Position numbers and translations under genes: made by a program | Assembly (NCBI RefSeq): GCF_947493865.1 | Contig: NZ_CANLTC010000012.1 | Coordinates: 50,377 to 114,376 of the forward strand | Reading direction: 5' to 3' | DNA length: 64,000 nucleotides | DNA from: an uncultured Halomonas sp. | GTDB taxonomy: Bacteria; Pseudomonadota; Gammaproteobacteria; Pseudomonadales; Halomonadaceae | Part shown: piece after piece, positions 9,582-19,395 of the stretch | How positions within the stretch are numbered: the first letter of the stretch is position 1 | Layout of the letters: every line of letters begins with the position of its first letter | Notes under the pieces: generated by a model | Told to the model about the DNA's origin: nothing | Database searches by the model: none | Seen by the model: the letters and a program-made list of their open reading frames with translations, nothing else

Positions 9582-12347
9582 TCATTTTTCCTGCTGTCTG
9601 AGACCGGCGATGCTGAGCAGCAGCAGCACAGGAATAGTGATCAACAAGGGAATGAGATACGGATAGAGATCCGCCATGCCCAGTGCCTTGGCGAACACCC
9701 CGCGGCTGATGATCAGAAAGTGGGCGGTCGGATAGATCTCGCCGATCAACGCACCGACGCCTTCCATGGCGGACACCGGATGGAGCATGCCGGAGAACTG
9801 TACCGCAGGGATCAAGGTGGCGATCATGGTGCCGAAGATGGCGGCGATCTGACTGTTGAGCACCGAAGACATCAAAAGCCCGAGCCCCGTGGCGCAGAAT
9901 ATGTACAGGAGTCCGGCGATCGCCAGGGTCAGAAAACTGCCTTTGATCGGCACACCGAACACGAATACCGCCAAGGCTACCATTATCAGGAAGTTCACCA
10001 TCCCCAACGCCACGTAGGGCAGCTGCTTGCCCAGCAGGAATTCCGTGCGGGTCACCGGGGTAACGTAGAAGTTGGTGATCGAGCCCATCTCCTTTTCCCG
10101 CACCACCCCGAGGGCGGTGAGCATTGCCGGAATCATCATCAACAGCATGGGAATTACCGCCGGCACCATGGCGGGCAGGCTCTGCACGTCTGGGTTGTAG
10201 CGGTAGCGCAGCGCCACCTCTGCGGAGACCGGATTGACGCCGACCGGTGCGCGTCGGGCGAGCTGTTTCAGGTAATCCATGTGAATGCCCTGAACATAAC
10301 CCTTGACCGTGTCCGCGCGGCTGGGCATCGAGCCATCGACCCATATGGCGATTTCTGGATTGGCGCCGCGCTTGAGATCGCGTCCAAACCCCGGCGGAAT
10401 CACCACTCCCAGGCTGATCTCGCCGGTACGCATGCGTTCATCGAGCTGATTGATATTGGCAAGCGGTGGCTGCTCGATGAAATAGCGCGATCCTGCCAGG
10501 TTCAAGGCGTATTCATGGCTGGTAGTGGTCTGGTCGTAGTCGAGTACCGCATAGGGCAGGTCTTCCACGTCCATGCTGATGCCGTAACCCATGATGAACA
10601 TCAGGATCACGCTTCCCAGCAGGGCGAGCACCCCGCGCACCGGGTCCCGGCGCAGCTCCATGGCTTCCCGACTGGCGTAGCTGTAAAGTCGCAGGAAACT
10701 GAAACGCTTGGGCGCCACCGTTTGAGAGGTCTGCTCCGAGGCTGATTCCGTTGCCGTTGCGGGGGCCTTCAGAGGTGGGTCCGGATCCACATCAGCTGCA
10801 TCGTCGCTGGCCTGTTCGAGATAAGTAATGAAGGCGGCTTCTAGCGTTGGGGCGTTCTGCTTTTCCTGCAGCGCCGCCGGCGTATCGCTATCCAGCACCT
10901 TGCCTGCATGCATCATCGACATGCGATCGCAGCGCAGCGCCTCGTTCATGAAGTGGGTGGAGATGAAGATGGTGACGCGTTCTTCCCGGGACATGTAGAT
11001 CAGCAGTTCCCAGAAGTTGTCCCGGGCCACCGGGTCGACCCCGGAGGTCGGCTCGTCGAGAATCAATATTTCCGGCTTGTGAATCACCGCCACCGCCAGG
11101 GACAGGCGCTGGCGTACCCCCAGGGGCAAGCTCATGGGCAGGCTGTCCACCACGGGTTCGAGCGAAAAGCGCTCAAGCATTTCCTCGATGCGCGGTTCAC
11201 GTTCCTCTTCGGGAATCTGATACAGGCGCGCATGCAGTTCAAGGTTCTGACGCACCGTCAGCTCGCCGTACAGGGAGAACGCCTGGGACATGTAGCCGAC
11301 CCGCTGACGAATCTCCAGGTCGCTCGGGTCCACCGGCTGGCCGAACAGCCAGGCTTCGCCCTCGCTGAAGGGTAGAAGGCCAGTCAGCATCTTCATGGTA
11401 GTGGACTTGCCGCAGCCGTTGGAACCGAGAAAGCCGAAGATCTCGCCGCGTTCGATGCGAAAACTGACGTGATCCACCGCGGTAAAGTCGCCAAATCTTT
11501 TGGTCAGATCATGGGCCTCGATGGCAATCTCGTCGCTGGATTCACGTGGGGGTATTTTCACCTTGCGGTGCTGCGACCGCTTGGCTTCCGGTAGCAGGGC
11601 AATGAAGGCGGCCTCGAGATTCTCGCTGTCGGTGCGCTCAAGCAGCGCTTTTGGGGTGCCGGTAGCAAGAATCTTCCCGGCATCCATGGCTACCAGCCAG
11701 TCAAAACGCTCCGCCTCATCCATGTAGGCGGTAGCCACCAGCACGCTCATACGGGGTCGCTGGCGGCGAATCCGCGCGATCAAATCCCAGAACTGGTTGC
11801 GCGCCAGAGGATCGACCCCGGTAGTCGGTTCGTCAAGGATCAGAAGGTCCGGATCATGAATCAAGGCACAGCACAGTCCAAGCTTTTGTTTCATACCGCC
11901 GGACAGCTTGCCCGCCGGGCGCTCCGTGAATTTTTCAAGCCCGGTGCTGCGGGTCAAATCTTCGATGCGGCGATCCCGCTCCGGCTTGTCCTGACCGAAC
12001 AGCCGGCCGAAGAACTCGAGGTTTTCTCGCACGCTCAGGGTGGGATAGAGATTCTTGCCCAGGCCCTGGGGCATGTAAGCGATCAGCGGGCAATAGATGC
12101 GCCGGTGCTCCGCATCCGCCATGTCGCCGCCGAGCACCAAGACGCTGCCCTGTTGAATGCGCCGGGCGCCGGAAACCAGCGCCATCAGGCTCGACTTGCC
12201 GACCCCGTCCGGGCCGATCAAGCCCACCATTCGACCCATGGGGATATCGAGACTCAGGTCGTCCAATGCCTTGACCTTGCCTTTGCGAACGCTGCCGTAC
12301 GCCAGGGTGACGTTCTTCAGGCTGGCGACACTTTCCTGAGCTGCCAT
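9582..12347 (-). CDS. rbbA: Fused double ABC ATPase plus permease, RbbA/YhiH-like
   Basis: 921 residues in three parts. ABC domain 1 has Walker [10 protein letters not shown], signature [10 protein letters not shown] and Walker [17 protein letters not shown] domain 2 has GSNGCGKST, signature-like [10 protein letters not shown] and [13 protein letters not shown]. An ABC-2 permease half with about six helices and a periplasmic loop fills residues ~560-915. In domain 1 the Walker A is slightly unusual (D for N) and the second signature departs from LSGGQ. E. coli RbbA was described as ribosome-associated, but this architecture and the HlyD and YhhJ partners point to an exporter. It overlaps the adaptor gene by one base. 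Confidence 0.93.
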   Translation of the reverse strand: MAAQESVASLKNVTLAYGSVRKGKVKALDDLSLDIPMGRMVGLIGPDGVGKSSLMALVSGARRIQQGSVLVLGGDMADAEHRRIYCPLIAYMPQGLGKNLYPTLSVRENLEFFGRLFGQDKPERDRRIEDLTRSTGLEKFTERPAGKLSGGMKQKLGLCCALIHDPDLLILDEPTTGVDPLARNQFWDLIARIRRQRPRMSVLVATAYMDEAERFDWLVAMDAGKILATGTPKALLERTDSENLEAAFIALLPEAKRSQHRKVKIPPRESSDEIAIEAHDLTKRFGDFTAVDHVSFRIERGEIFGFLGSNGCGKSTTMKMLTGLLPFSEGEAWLFGQPVDPSDLEIRQRVGYMSQAFSLYGELTVRQNLELHARLYQIPEEEREPRIEEMLERFSLEPVVDSLPMSLPLGVRQRLSLAVAVIHKPEILILDEPTSGVDPVARDNFWELLIYMSREERVTIFISTHFMNEALRCDRMSMMHAGKVLDSDTPAALQEKQNAPTLEAAFITYLEQASDDAADVDPDPPLKAPATATESASEQTSQTVAPKRFSFLRLYSYASREAMELRRDPVRGVLALLGSVILMFIMGYGISMDVEDLPYAVLDYDQTTTSHEYALNLAGSRYFIEQPPLANINQLDERMRTGEISLGVVIPPGFGRDLKRGANPEIAIWVDGSMPSRADTVKGYVQGIHMDYLKQLARRAPVGVNPVSAEVALRYRYNPDVQSLPAMVPAVIPMLLMMIPAMLTALGVVREKEMGSITNFYVTPVTRTEFLLGKQLPYVALGMVNFLIMVALAVFVFGVPIKGSFLTLAIAGLLYIFCATGLGLLMSSVLNSQIAAIFGTMIATLIPAVQFSGMLHPVSAMEGVGALIGEIYPTAHFLIISRGVFAKALGMADLYPYLIPLLITIPVLLLLSIAGLRQQEK

Positions 12348-13423
12348 TACGGCCTCACGTTGATCTTGAGTTCTTCAGGCCATTCCAGATCGTCGTCGAG
12401 TTTGACGTAGGCCACCCCAGGCAGGCCGGTCTTGACCTGCTCCACGTATTTCATCAGCAGATCCGGATCCAGCCGCGCCTTGACCCGGAACATCAACTTC
12501 TCGCGTTCGTTTTCGGTTTCCACGGTCTTGGGAGTGAACTGGGCGACGCTGGCCACGAAGCTGATACGCGCCGGCACCACATAATCCGGGATCGCATCGA
12601 GCACGATGTGCGCCGAATCATGGATGCCGACTCGGCCCACATCCCGGGTCGGCAGGAAGAAGGTCATATAGACGTCGGTCAGATCCACCAGGTTTAGGAT
12701 CTTGGCGCCGGCGCCCAGTACCTCGCCGGGCTGGGCAATACGGTACTGCACCCGGGCCACGCGATCCGCTTTCAGTTCGCTATCGTCGATGTCCGCCTGG
12801 ACGCGGGAAACGGCTGCTTTTGCGGCTTCGATGGTGGACTCGGCCTCGACCACCTGGGAGCGTGCAGATTCGATGCCCGCTTCCGCGGACAGCACCTGGG
12901 AGCGCGCTGCCGCAAGTGCCGCCTCGGCGCTCTGCCGGCCCGCCAGATCATCATCGAGCTGCTGACGTGAAAGGGCGTTGCGTTCCACCAGGGTAGCGGA
13001 GCGCTGATAGCGCTTCTGGGCGGCGTCGAGCTCTGCCTGGCGCTGTTTGACCACGGATTTGGCGGTCTCGTGTTCACTCTTGCGCTGGGCCACCACGCTG
13101 CGAGCCGTGTTCAGGGCGTTTTGCGCCTGGCGTGCCTGTGCGCTGGCCTGGGCCAGTTCGGCTTCCAGGGTGTCGGTGTTCATGCGCGCGATCACCTGCC
13201 CTGGCTCGACAAAATCCCCTTCGTCCACCAGCACTTCCATCAATCGTCCGGGAAGCTTGGTGGCCACATCGATCTCGGTGGCCTCGATGCGACCATTGCC
13301 GCTGGCAAAGCCTTCGGGGAGTCCCTCGGGCTTGTACATCTGCCAGGCCAGCAGCGCCAGTACAGCGACGATGCCAGCGACAATCGATAGCTTGATGAGG
13401 GATTTTCTGTTCGCATGCTTCAT
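12347..13423 (-). CDS. HlyD-family periplasmic adaptor (YhiI-like)
   Basis: A 358-residue membrane fusion protein. It has an N-terminal anchor ([20 protein letters not shown]), then a biotinyl-lipoyl half ([34 protein letters not shown]), a long coiled coil rich in A/Q/R/E (residues ~85-215), the second lipoyl half and a beta-barrel. The ATG at 13423 has AGGA upstream; a TTG seven codons earlier is less likely. It should link the inner-membrane ABC unit to an outer-membrane channel. First gene of the three-gene export operon, preceded by an Anr-like box about 100 bases upstream. Confidence 0.92.
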   Translation of the reverse strand: MKHANRKSLIKLSIVAGIVAVLALLAWQMYKPEGLPEGFASGNGRIEATEIDVATKLPGRLMEVLVDEGDFVEPGQVIARMNTDTLEAELAQASAQARQAQNALNTARSVVAQRKSEHETAKSVVKQRQAELDAAQKRYQRSATLVERNALSRQQLDDDLAGRQSAEAALAAARSQVLSAEAGIESARSQVVEAESTIEAAKAAVSRVQADIDDSELKADRVARVQYRIAQPGEVLGAGAKILNLVDLTDVYMTFFLPTRDVGRVGIHDSAHIVLDAIPDYVVPARISFVASVAQFTPKTVETENEREKLMFRVKARLDPDLLMKYVEQVKTGLPGVAYVKLDDDLEWPEELKINVRP

Positions 13424-13521
13424 TGCATTGTTCCTGTCGCTCAAAGGTGGCTCAGTAGTGGTCCAATAAAATTAGCCGACAAACGTTGTCATTCAGTCTA
13501 GCGCCTATGCACGACCACCGC

Positions 13522-13535
13522 TTGATGTAGGTCAG
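13522..13535 (-). promoter_or_regulatory. Candidate Anr/FNR box upstream of the HlyD-RbbA-YhhJ operon
   Basis: On the minus strand it reads CTGACCTACATCAA, 8 of 10 fixed bases of TTGAT-N4-ATCAA. A TAGACT hexamer (minus strand, 13495-13500) follows 21 bases downstream, the spacing of a class II FNR promoter with the box near -41.5. The same arrangement occurs at 19382-19395. The site overlaps the last codons of the lipoprotein gene. Confidence 0.55.
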
Positions 13536-14179
13536 CTTCCGATATGCGCGTCGATATTGGCAAGACCCCAGCTCACCAGCTGCCCACTGAGATCGTCCGC
13601 TGCTCGACCGAAGGCATCGACAACGGATTCAATGCGCGCATCCTCGCTCTTGATACGCACCGTAAAATTCTTGCTGGCCAGCAAACGGCGGCTGGCACCA
13701 TCGATCAGCTGAGCATCGAGACGAATGACGATCCAAGGGGTATTTGCTTGATACTCGCTGTGAAAGGCATCCAGTTCGCTGAGCAGTACGAAATCGCTTC
13801 TGACCGGATCGCTGCCCGCAAATACGCCGGAGAGGCGCGCATCTTGACGAAACGCTTCCGCCAGACGACCGCGTAGCAGGTTAGGCACGTCCGTACTCCA
13901 GCGCGCATCTTTGTAAACACTCAATTCATTCGATGCCGGCATGACCAGGATGCGTCGATTCTTCAGAACCTCGCTGGCCCTCGGTGTTGCAAGGTGCAAG
14001 GTGACGTCCAGCGGCGCTTCACTTGAAGGCTCGTGGGTTCCGACCGGCAGGATGAAGGTTCGCAACGGCTTCGCGCCGGGAAGCAGGGTGCAGGCCGCCA
14101 GGGAACTCGACAGAATTATCAGGACAAGAAATTTCCAGGCAGCAGCCCGTCGAACAAAGCCCATGCTGCATGCGCTCAT
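13532..14179 (-). CDS. PqiC-like ABC transport auxiliary lipoprotein
   Basis: 215 residues with a lipoprotein signal: a hydrophobic stretch ending in SSSLAAC, so the mature protein starts with a lipidated cysteine. The body matches the ABC-type auxiliary component family (PqiC/LptE-like fold): 'RILVMPASNELSVYKDARWSTDVPNLL' style segments and a conserved W-x-x-x-x-P-x-x-L. It is the last gene of the operon and overlaps the MlaD-like gene by 4 bases. PqiC partners tether MCE proteins to the outer membrane, so it probably receives or passes lipid at the outer membrane. Confidence 0.85.
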   Translation of the reverse strand: MSACSMGFVRRAAAWKFLVLIILSSSLAACTLLPGAKPLRTFILPVGTHEPSSEAPLDVTLHLATPRASEVLKNRRILVMPASNELSVYKDARWSTDVPNLLRGRLAEAFRQDARLSGVFAGSDPVRSDFVLLSELDAFHSEYQANTPWIVIRLDAQLIDGASRRLLASKNFTVRIKSEDARIESVVDAFGRAADDLSGQLVSWGLANIDAHIGS

Positions 14180-15063
14180 GGTGAAAACTCCGGCAGGGTG
14201 TCGCCCTTGAATAGATAGCTGGAGGGATTTTCCTCGAAGCGACGGGTGATGCGATTCAGATTGGTCAGTACGCTGTTCAACTCGTTGATGGCCGGCCCGA
14301 AATCGCCCAGTCCCTGGTCGAGAGAGGCTTCATTATCCGCAAGCAAGGATTCGAGCCGAGCGCTCGTACGGGCCAGGGTCGTCATTGCCCGCTGGGCATC
14401 GTCAAATGCCACGCTTGCCTGATTTTCCAGCAGTGCGTTGAATGTCTGGCTGGCCTGATTGAAGTTCGCCGCCGCCTGGGCAAGTTCGCCGCGCTGTGCC
14501 GCCAGCGAAACGGTGATGAGCTCGATATTCGCCAGGATGCTGCCGACGCGCTCGGTATTCGTTGATGACAATAGGCGATTGGCGCGGTCGAGCAGCGTAT
14601 CGAGTCGCACGATCAGGGTTTCGCCATCGGCGAAAAGCGAGCGCAGGGAAGAAAGCTCCGCCACAATCACCGCCGGCTGATCCGGGTCGCTGACCAGCGT
14701 CGGGCTTTGTGGGCTACCGCCACTGAGTTGCACGCTCATGCTGCCGGTAATGTTGGCAAGCGCCAGGCTGGCCCGAGTATCTTCCTTGATGGGGATATCG
14801 CTATAGACGCGCACCAGTGCCCGGACTTGGCCCGGGTCGTTCGGATCCAGCGTTAGATCCAGCACGTTGCCTACCCGGATGCCGTTGTATTGCACCGCAT
14901 TGCCCACGGCCAATCCGCTCACGGCCTGGTCGAAGCGTATCTCGTAGTAGCTGTAGTCCCGCTCGACGCTCGACTTGCCCAGCCAGAGAGCAAACAGCAG
15001 GGCGCCACCAAGGGCAATGAGGGTGAACAGGCCTATCATCACATGATGCGCACGGGGTTCCAT
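14176..15063 (-). CDS. MlaD/MCE-domain lipid-binding protein
   Basis: 295 residues from ATG 15063, which lies one base after the stop of the ATPase gene (the longer frame has no support). It has an N-terminal membrane anchor (HHVMIGLFTLIALGGALLFA), an MCE domain at about residues 35-115 (FDQAVSGLAVGNAVQYNGIRVG, typical of the lipid-channel-forming fold), and then a helical tail rich in A, Q, N and L. A single MCE domain with a long helical tail recalls MlaD/Ttg2C. It should hold hydrophobic lipids in the periplasm for the MlaFE transporter encoded beside it. Confidence 0.92.
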   Translation of the reverse strand: MEPRAHHVMIGLFTLIALGGALLFALWLGKSSVERDYSYYEIRFDQAVSGLAVGNAVQYNGIRVGNVLDLTLDPNDPGQVRALVRVYSDIPIKEDTRASLALANITGSMSVQLSGGSPQSPTLVSDPDQPAVIVAELSSLRSLFADGETLIVRLDTLLDRANRLLSSTNTERVGSILANIELITVSLAAQRGELAQAAANFNQASQTFNALLENQASVAFDDAQRAMTTLARTSARLESLLADNEASLDQGLGDFGPAINELNSVLTNLNRITRRFEENPSSYLFKGDTLPEFSP

Positions 15064-15064
15064 G

Positions 15065-15880
15065 TCAGTCCACCTTCGAAGAATTGATATGTCGTCTCGC
15101 CGCTCGCCCACGAGGCCCATTAAAATAGTCGCGAACCCAGGGGTCGTCCACTTTTTCGACCACTTCCAGCCGGTCCGCTGCCAAGACGCGTCGCTGGGAC
15201 AGCACGGCGACCCGATCGCAGGTGCTGTAAAGCGTATCCAGATCGTGGGTGACCAGGAACACGCTCAGACCCAGCGCATCTCTCAAGGTCAGCAGCAGCT
15301 GATCGAAGGCCGCGGCGCCGATGGGATCGAGCCCGGCGGTGGGTTCATCGAGAAACAGCACCTCCGGGTCCAGGGCCAGTGCCCGGGCCAGGGCAGCACG
15401 CTTGATCATCCCGCCGGAGAGCTCCGACGGGTATTGCAGGGCGGCATTTGCCGGTAGCCCCACCAGGGACAGTTTCACTCGGGCCAGAAACTCCGCCTCG
15501 GCTCGCGCAAGGCCCAGGTGCTCGAGCACCGGGAACGCCACGTTCTCCTGCAGGTTCAAGGAAGAAAACAGCGCCCCGCGCTGAAACAGCACGCCGAAGC
15601 GCCGTTCCAACAAGGACCGGCGCCTGGTCGATAGCGCCTGCAGATCCTCCCCGAACACGTCGATGCTGCCTGCACTCGGTCGCAGCAACCCGACGATGCT
15701 GCGCAGCAGCACCGACTTGCCGCTGCCGGAGCCCCCCACGATGCCCAGGATCTCTCCACGGTAGACGTCCAGATCGAGATGTTCATGAACGACATGCTCA
15801 CCAAAGCGGTTGCACAGATCGCGAATCCTGATCAACACGTGATCGTCGCCCCTTGGCGTATCTTCACGAAGACTCACCAT
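15065..15880 (-). CDS. MlaF-like ABC transporter ATPase
   Basis: 271 residues from ATG 15880, which overlaps the MlaE-like gene by 7 bases; the frame stays open to 16138 but that part is only antisense of the permease gene. Walker A GGSGSGKSV, signature LSGGMIKRAALARAL and Walker B EVLFLDEPTAGLDP are clear, as is the switch histidine (VTHDLDT). The sequence SGGMIKR is typical of the MlaF/Ttg2A branch, which powers phospholipid traffic between the two membranes. Confidence 0.93.
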   Translation of the reverse strand: MVSLREDTPRGDDHVLIRIRDLCNRFGEHVVHEHLDLDVYRGEILGIVGGSGSGKSVLLRSIVGLLRPSAGSIDVFGEDLQALSTRRRSLLERRFGVLFQRGALFSSLNLQENVAFPVLEHLGLARAEAEFLARVKLSLVGLPANAALQYPSELSGGMIKRAALARALALDPEVLFLDEPTAGLDPIGAAAFDQLLLTLRDALGLSVFLVTHDLDTLYSTCDRVAVLSQRRVLAADRLEVVEKVDDPWVRDYFNGPRGRAARRHINSSKVD

Positions 15881-17016
15881 CCCATCTCCATGAAAAACAG
15901 CGCGGCCATGGCGTCCAGCAGAATCACCATGAAGATGGACTGCACCACGCTGGAGGTAGTGTGCTCCCCCACGGACTGGGCGCTGCCGCTGACCTTGAAG
16001 CCTTCCAGGCAGCCGATTGCTCCGATGAAAAAGGCAAATAGCGGCGCCTTGGACAGGCCGACGATGAAATGATGGGGCGCCACGTCCTGCAGGATGGTGA
16101 AGAACTGCAGCGCCGAGATGTCCAGGGTCAGCAGGCACACCAGCGCCCCGCCAAGGATACCGCTGAGCATGCCCACGAAGGTCAGGATTGGCAGTGTCAC
16201 CAGTATGGCGAGCACCCGCGGCAGCACCAGGAGCTCGACAGGGTTCAGCCCCAGGGCGCGAATGGCATCGATCTCCTCGTTGGCTTTCATCGAGCCTATC
16301 TGGGCGGTAAAGGCGCTGGCGGTGCGTCCGGCGAGCAGAATGGCCGCCAGCAACACGCCGAATTCCCGCAGGAAGGAAAAGGCGACAAGATTGACCGTAT
16401 AGATCGTCGCGCCGAAGTTCTGTAGCACCGTGGCGCCCAGAAAAGCCACCACCGCCCCGATTAGGAAGGTCAGCAGGGCGACGATGCCGATGGCGTTGAA
16501 ACCGGTCTGCTGAATCTGCGCCACCAGGGCGGTCATGCGCCAGCGCCTGGGGCGCAACAGGTTCGTCACCAGTGCGCTCAGGATCAGGCCAATGAAACCA
16601 AGCAAAAGATGCTGCTGTTTCCAGAAATCCTCGACGCGTTCACCGGTTTGCGCCAGAAAAGCCAGCGGCTTTGAGATCTCGTGGCTTTTTGGCGTCAGCG
16701 GCGTCTCCATGGCCTGTAGCATGGTGTCCAGCAGTGCCCGACGTGCTGGTGGCAGCTCTGGTGCTTGCGCCATGGTTGCCGCCATACGCTCAACGCCGAG
16801 CAGATCGATCAGCAGCGCGGCACCGGCGGTATCCAGGGTCTCGATCGCACTTAAATCGATGCTTCTGTCTAGCTCGTGGCCGTTCCCGGCCTGGGTCTTG
16901 AAAGCGTCGATTTGAGCCTGAAGTCTGGCGTAGTGGGTAATGGTCCAGTTGCCAATGACATGCAAACTGTCGGGCCGGTCGTCGAGGCGACCGGCCTGGC
17001 GCGTGTTTGGCATCAT
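15874..17016 (-). CDS. MlaE-like permease with N-terminal STAS domain
   Basis: 380 residues. Residues ~15-95 form a STAS-like domain (VIGNWTITHYARLQ, IDLSAIETLDTAGAALLIDLL); residues ~150-375 form the MlaE permease with five to six helices and the family motif GRTASAFTAQIGSMKANEEI. In classical Mla systems the STAS protein (MlaB) is separate; here it is fused, as in some other MCE transporters. It overlaps the DUF3141 gene by 4 bases and the ATPase gene by 7, so the products are probably made in step. Confidence 0.93.
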   Translation of the reverse strand: MMPNTRQAGRLDDRPDSLHVIGNWTITHYARLQAQIDAFKTQAGNGHELDRSIDLSAIETLDTAGAALLIDLLGVERMAATMAQAPELPPARRALLDTMLQAMETPLTPKSHEISKPLAFLAQTGERVEDFWKQQHLLLGFIGLILSALVTNLLRPRRWRMTALVAQIQQTGFNAIGIVALLTFLIGAVVAFLGATVLQNFGATIYTVNLVAFSFLREFGVLLAAILLAGRTASAFTAQIGSMKANEEIDAIRALGLNPVELLVLPRVLAILVTLPILTFVGMLSGILGGALVCLLTLDISALQFFTILQDVAPHHFIVGLSKAPLFAFFIGAIGCLEGFKVSGSAQSVGEHTTSSVVQSIFMVILLDAMAALFFMEMGW

Positions 17017-19316
17017 TTGGCTTTCGATTGCTTATTCGATGACTTACGCGACGACTGGCTTGAAGGCTGTTCAAAGATCTCGTTCAGGTGACGCCATAGC
17101 TTTCCGGTCTCACCTTCGCCGTTGCACCAGGCCGGCTCGATCCTGCACACGGCATCGAGGATTCGCTGTCGCGACTCCGCATCCGGCACTATATCGGGCA
17201 GCTGCTGCACGCTCTCTTCGGGATAGGCAAAGACCAGTAGATTCTGCTGGCGCGTAATCTCGCGCAGCGTCTCGATATCCGGTAGTTGCGTGGCCGCCTT
17301 GCGATAGCCTTGGACCACTGACTCCATGGCTGACTTGGAAAGCTTGCCTTCTGCCTTGGCAAAAAGCAGCAGCACCCGCAGGCCGGCTTCGAGTTCTCCA
17401 CCCTTGGACAGGTCGTCGCGAAGTTCTTCGATGCGTTTGCGCTCCCGGGCCTCTTTATGGCGCTTGGTACCAGGCGAGGGGGACGCGCTGCTGAGCATGC
17501 TCAGATAGCCGTAAAATGCATGAAAGACCAGTTCACCGCCGGCATCGCGCATTTCGCCCCAGCTGTCCAGGGTATTGGCGATATTGCGCGAGGCCAGTTC
17601 CTGCCAGGCCAGCAGTGGGTTGCTCGAATCGACCGGGTGGCGTGATTGTCGCACCCGTTCAGCGGCGGCCGGCAGCCACCATAGGGCCGGGTTCTGGCTG
17701 CCCCAGATACTGCGCCTGAGACGAAAAGGGTGCGTCCTGCGCATCGTTTCCGCCATGGGTTCGGTGATCATGCGACTGAGCCAGGGGCGCACCGTCCAGT
17801 CGTACAGCTGGCTGGTGATTTCCGAGACCTTGTCGACTTCGATGAATTCCCGCTCCTCTTCCCGACCATCCGTATCCACGGCCCGGATGTCGTCGACGCT
17901 GCGGGTCTCGAAATGCACCCGATACGCAGGCGTTTCGCTACCGGGCACGTCGTCGATGATCAGCTCGAAAAGTCCCGGTGGAAGCGCCTTGATCTCGCTC
18001 AGCGCATCGATCATCTGACGATGCTCGCGCCGGGCCACGCTGCCGGACACGAAGATGCCCAGGTGTCCGGTGCTGGCGTGCTTGAGATAGACGATGGTGC
18101 GCCCGGCGCTTTGCAGGGCGAAGTCATCCGGATAGAGGTCGACGATCCAGTTCAGCGCCTGCTGGGGTGGAGTGATGTTGTCACCATAGGAGCAGAACAC
18201 TACCACCGGCACCTCGATGGCGCGCAGGTCGAGCAGGTTGCCGCCGGCATTGGCGGCACCGGTCAGTCGATTGCCGATGAACAGGTCATCAACGATGGAC
18301 TCTATTTCATCGGCGTTGAACAGGTTCGGGCTGCCCCACCAGCGCTCGAAGTCGAGAAAGCGCGGCGCCTCGGTATCCACCTTGGCATAAAGATCGTAGC
18401 CCTTGGTCCAGAACGTGTTGGCAGGGTTCAGGTTCTCGAAGTTGCTGACAAGCCAAGCGCCGTCGAAACGTCCGTTACCCAGATCGCTTGCCAGCCGAGT
18501 AGCCCAGGCGCCCCCTAGCAGACCGCCGGCATAGCGCATCGGATCGCGCCCGGTGACCCCGGACCAGTAGGCAAGCGGCGCCCCGTTGACGATCACCATG
18601 CCCGGCAGTTCCGGGCGGGCGGCGGCAAGCCCCATCAGGGCCCAACCCGCCTGGCAGTTGCCGATGATCACCGGCTTGTCGGCCTTCGGGTGGCGCTCGG
18701 TGACAAATTCGATGAAGCGCATCTGGGCCATGGCCACGTCGGTCATGGTCTGGCCTGGCTCTGGGGAAAAGCCGAAGGCGATGAAATAGGTCGGATGTCC
18801 GGCGCGCAGGCTTTCGCCGATCTCCGAATCCTGCTTGAAACCGCCGATACCGGCACCATGGCCACCCCGCGGGTCGACGATGATCAACGGCGCCAGGGTC
18901 TCGTCGATGGGCTGGTCGTTGGCGGGCAGGATGCGCAGCAGGGAATAATTGACCGGGGTTTCCAGGTCGGCGCCGTCCAGCAGGGTTTCATAGTCGAATT
19001 TGAGCAGCGGGGGGGAGCCGGCCTGTTCATGGGCCCGGGTGTTGTCCGCGCGCTTTTGCAGGGTTTCCCAGAATAGAACGCTGCGCTCGCCGGCATCCAC
19101 CAGATAGTTCAGCCAGTCCGCAGGTCCAGGCACCTTCAACTCGCCCTCGAGCCAAGGCTCGATCATGTCCTGCTGGCGCTTTTGCAAATTGGTGAGTAGG
19201 TTGCGACTTTGCTGGCGTTGCAGGTCGGTGATATTGCCGATCAGCTGTCTGGCAGCGCTGGTTGTTTCGTGCGTTGTTTCTTGCGTGATTGCTGACATAT
19301 CCTGTTGACGATCCAT
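17013..19316 (-). CDS. DUF3141 protein: PHA-synthase-like alpha/beta hydrolase
   Basis: 767 residues. The ATG at 19316 has a good GGAG site. A hydrolase core lies at about residues 105-430, with a probable triad Cys221 (VIIGNCQAGWA, a G-x-C-x-G nucleophile elbow as in PHA synthases), Asp379 (FCSYGDNITPP) and His418 (HASTGHLGIF). An N-terminal helical region (WLEGELKVPGPADWLNYLVDA) and a ~330-residue charged C-terminal part complete it. No signal peptide is seen, so it should be cytoplasmic or membrane-associated. The biochemical role of DUF3141 is not known to me. Its 4-base overlap with an Mla-type lipid transporter suggests it acts on a lipid or hydroxyacyl substrate; an Anr-like box lies 72 bases upstream. 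Confidence 0.85.
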   Translation of the reverse strand: MDRQQDMSAITQETTHETTSAARQLIGNITDLQRQQSRNLLTNLQKRQQDMIEPWLEGELKVPGPADWLNYLVDAGERSVLFWETLQKRADNTRAHEQAGSPPLLKFDYETLLDGADLETPVNYSLLRILPANDQPIDETLAPLIIVDPRGGHGAGIGGFKQDSEIGESLRAGHPTYFIAFGFSPEPGQTMTDVAMAQMRFIEFVTERHPKADKPVIIGNCQAGWALMGLAAARPELPGMVIVNGAPLAYWSGVTGRDPMRYAGGLLGGAWATRLASDLGNGRFDGAWLVSNFENLNPANTFWTKGYDLYAKVDTEAPRFLDFERWWGSPNLFNADEIESIVDDLFIGNRLTGAANAGGNLLDLRAIEVPVVVFCSYGDNITPPQQALNWIVDLYPDDFALQSAGRTIVYLKHASTGHLGIFVSGSVARREHRQMIDALSEIKALPPGLFELIIDDVPGSETPAYRVHFETRSVDDIRAVDTDGREEEREFIEVDKVSEITSQLYDWTVRPWLSRMITEPMAETMRRTHPFRLRRSIWGSQNPALWWLPAAAERVRQSRHPVDSSNPLLAWQELASRNIANTLDSWGEMRDAGGELVFHAFYGYLSMLSSASPSPGTKRHKEARERKRIEELRDDLSKGGELEAGLRVLLLFAKAEGKLSKSAMESVVQGYRKAATQLPDIETLREITRQQNLLVFAYPEESVQQLPDIVPDAESRQRILDAVCRIEPAWCNGEGETGKLWRHLNEIFEQPSSQSSRKSSNKQSKAK

Positions 19317-19381
19317 GAAAGCTCCTCATGAAAGCCTTGAATTATTAATTAGCAGTCTAACCCATGCGCCCTGAATGCCGC

Positions 19382-19395
19382 TTGATGCGGATCAT
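19382..19395 (-). promoter_or_regulatory. Candidate Anr/FNR box upstream of the DUF3141-Mla operon
   Basis: Minus strand reads ATGATCCGCATCAA, 9 of 10 fixed bases of TTGAT-N4-ATCAA. The hexamer TAGACT (minus strand, 19354-19359) follows after exactly 22 bases, fitting a class II FNR-type promoter; the start codon is about 30 bases further. The box overlaps the last codon of the antiporter gene. Confidence 0.6.

Noticed and set aside
15881..16138. 86-codon extension at the front of the MlaF frame
   Set aside because: The extension is out-of-frame noise over the permease gene; family alignment and the overlap start at 15880 fix the true start.
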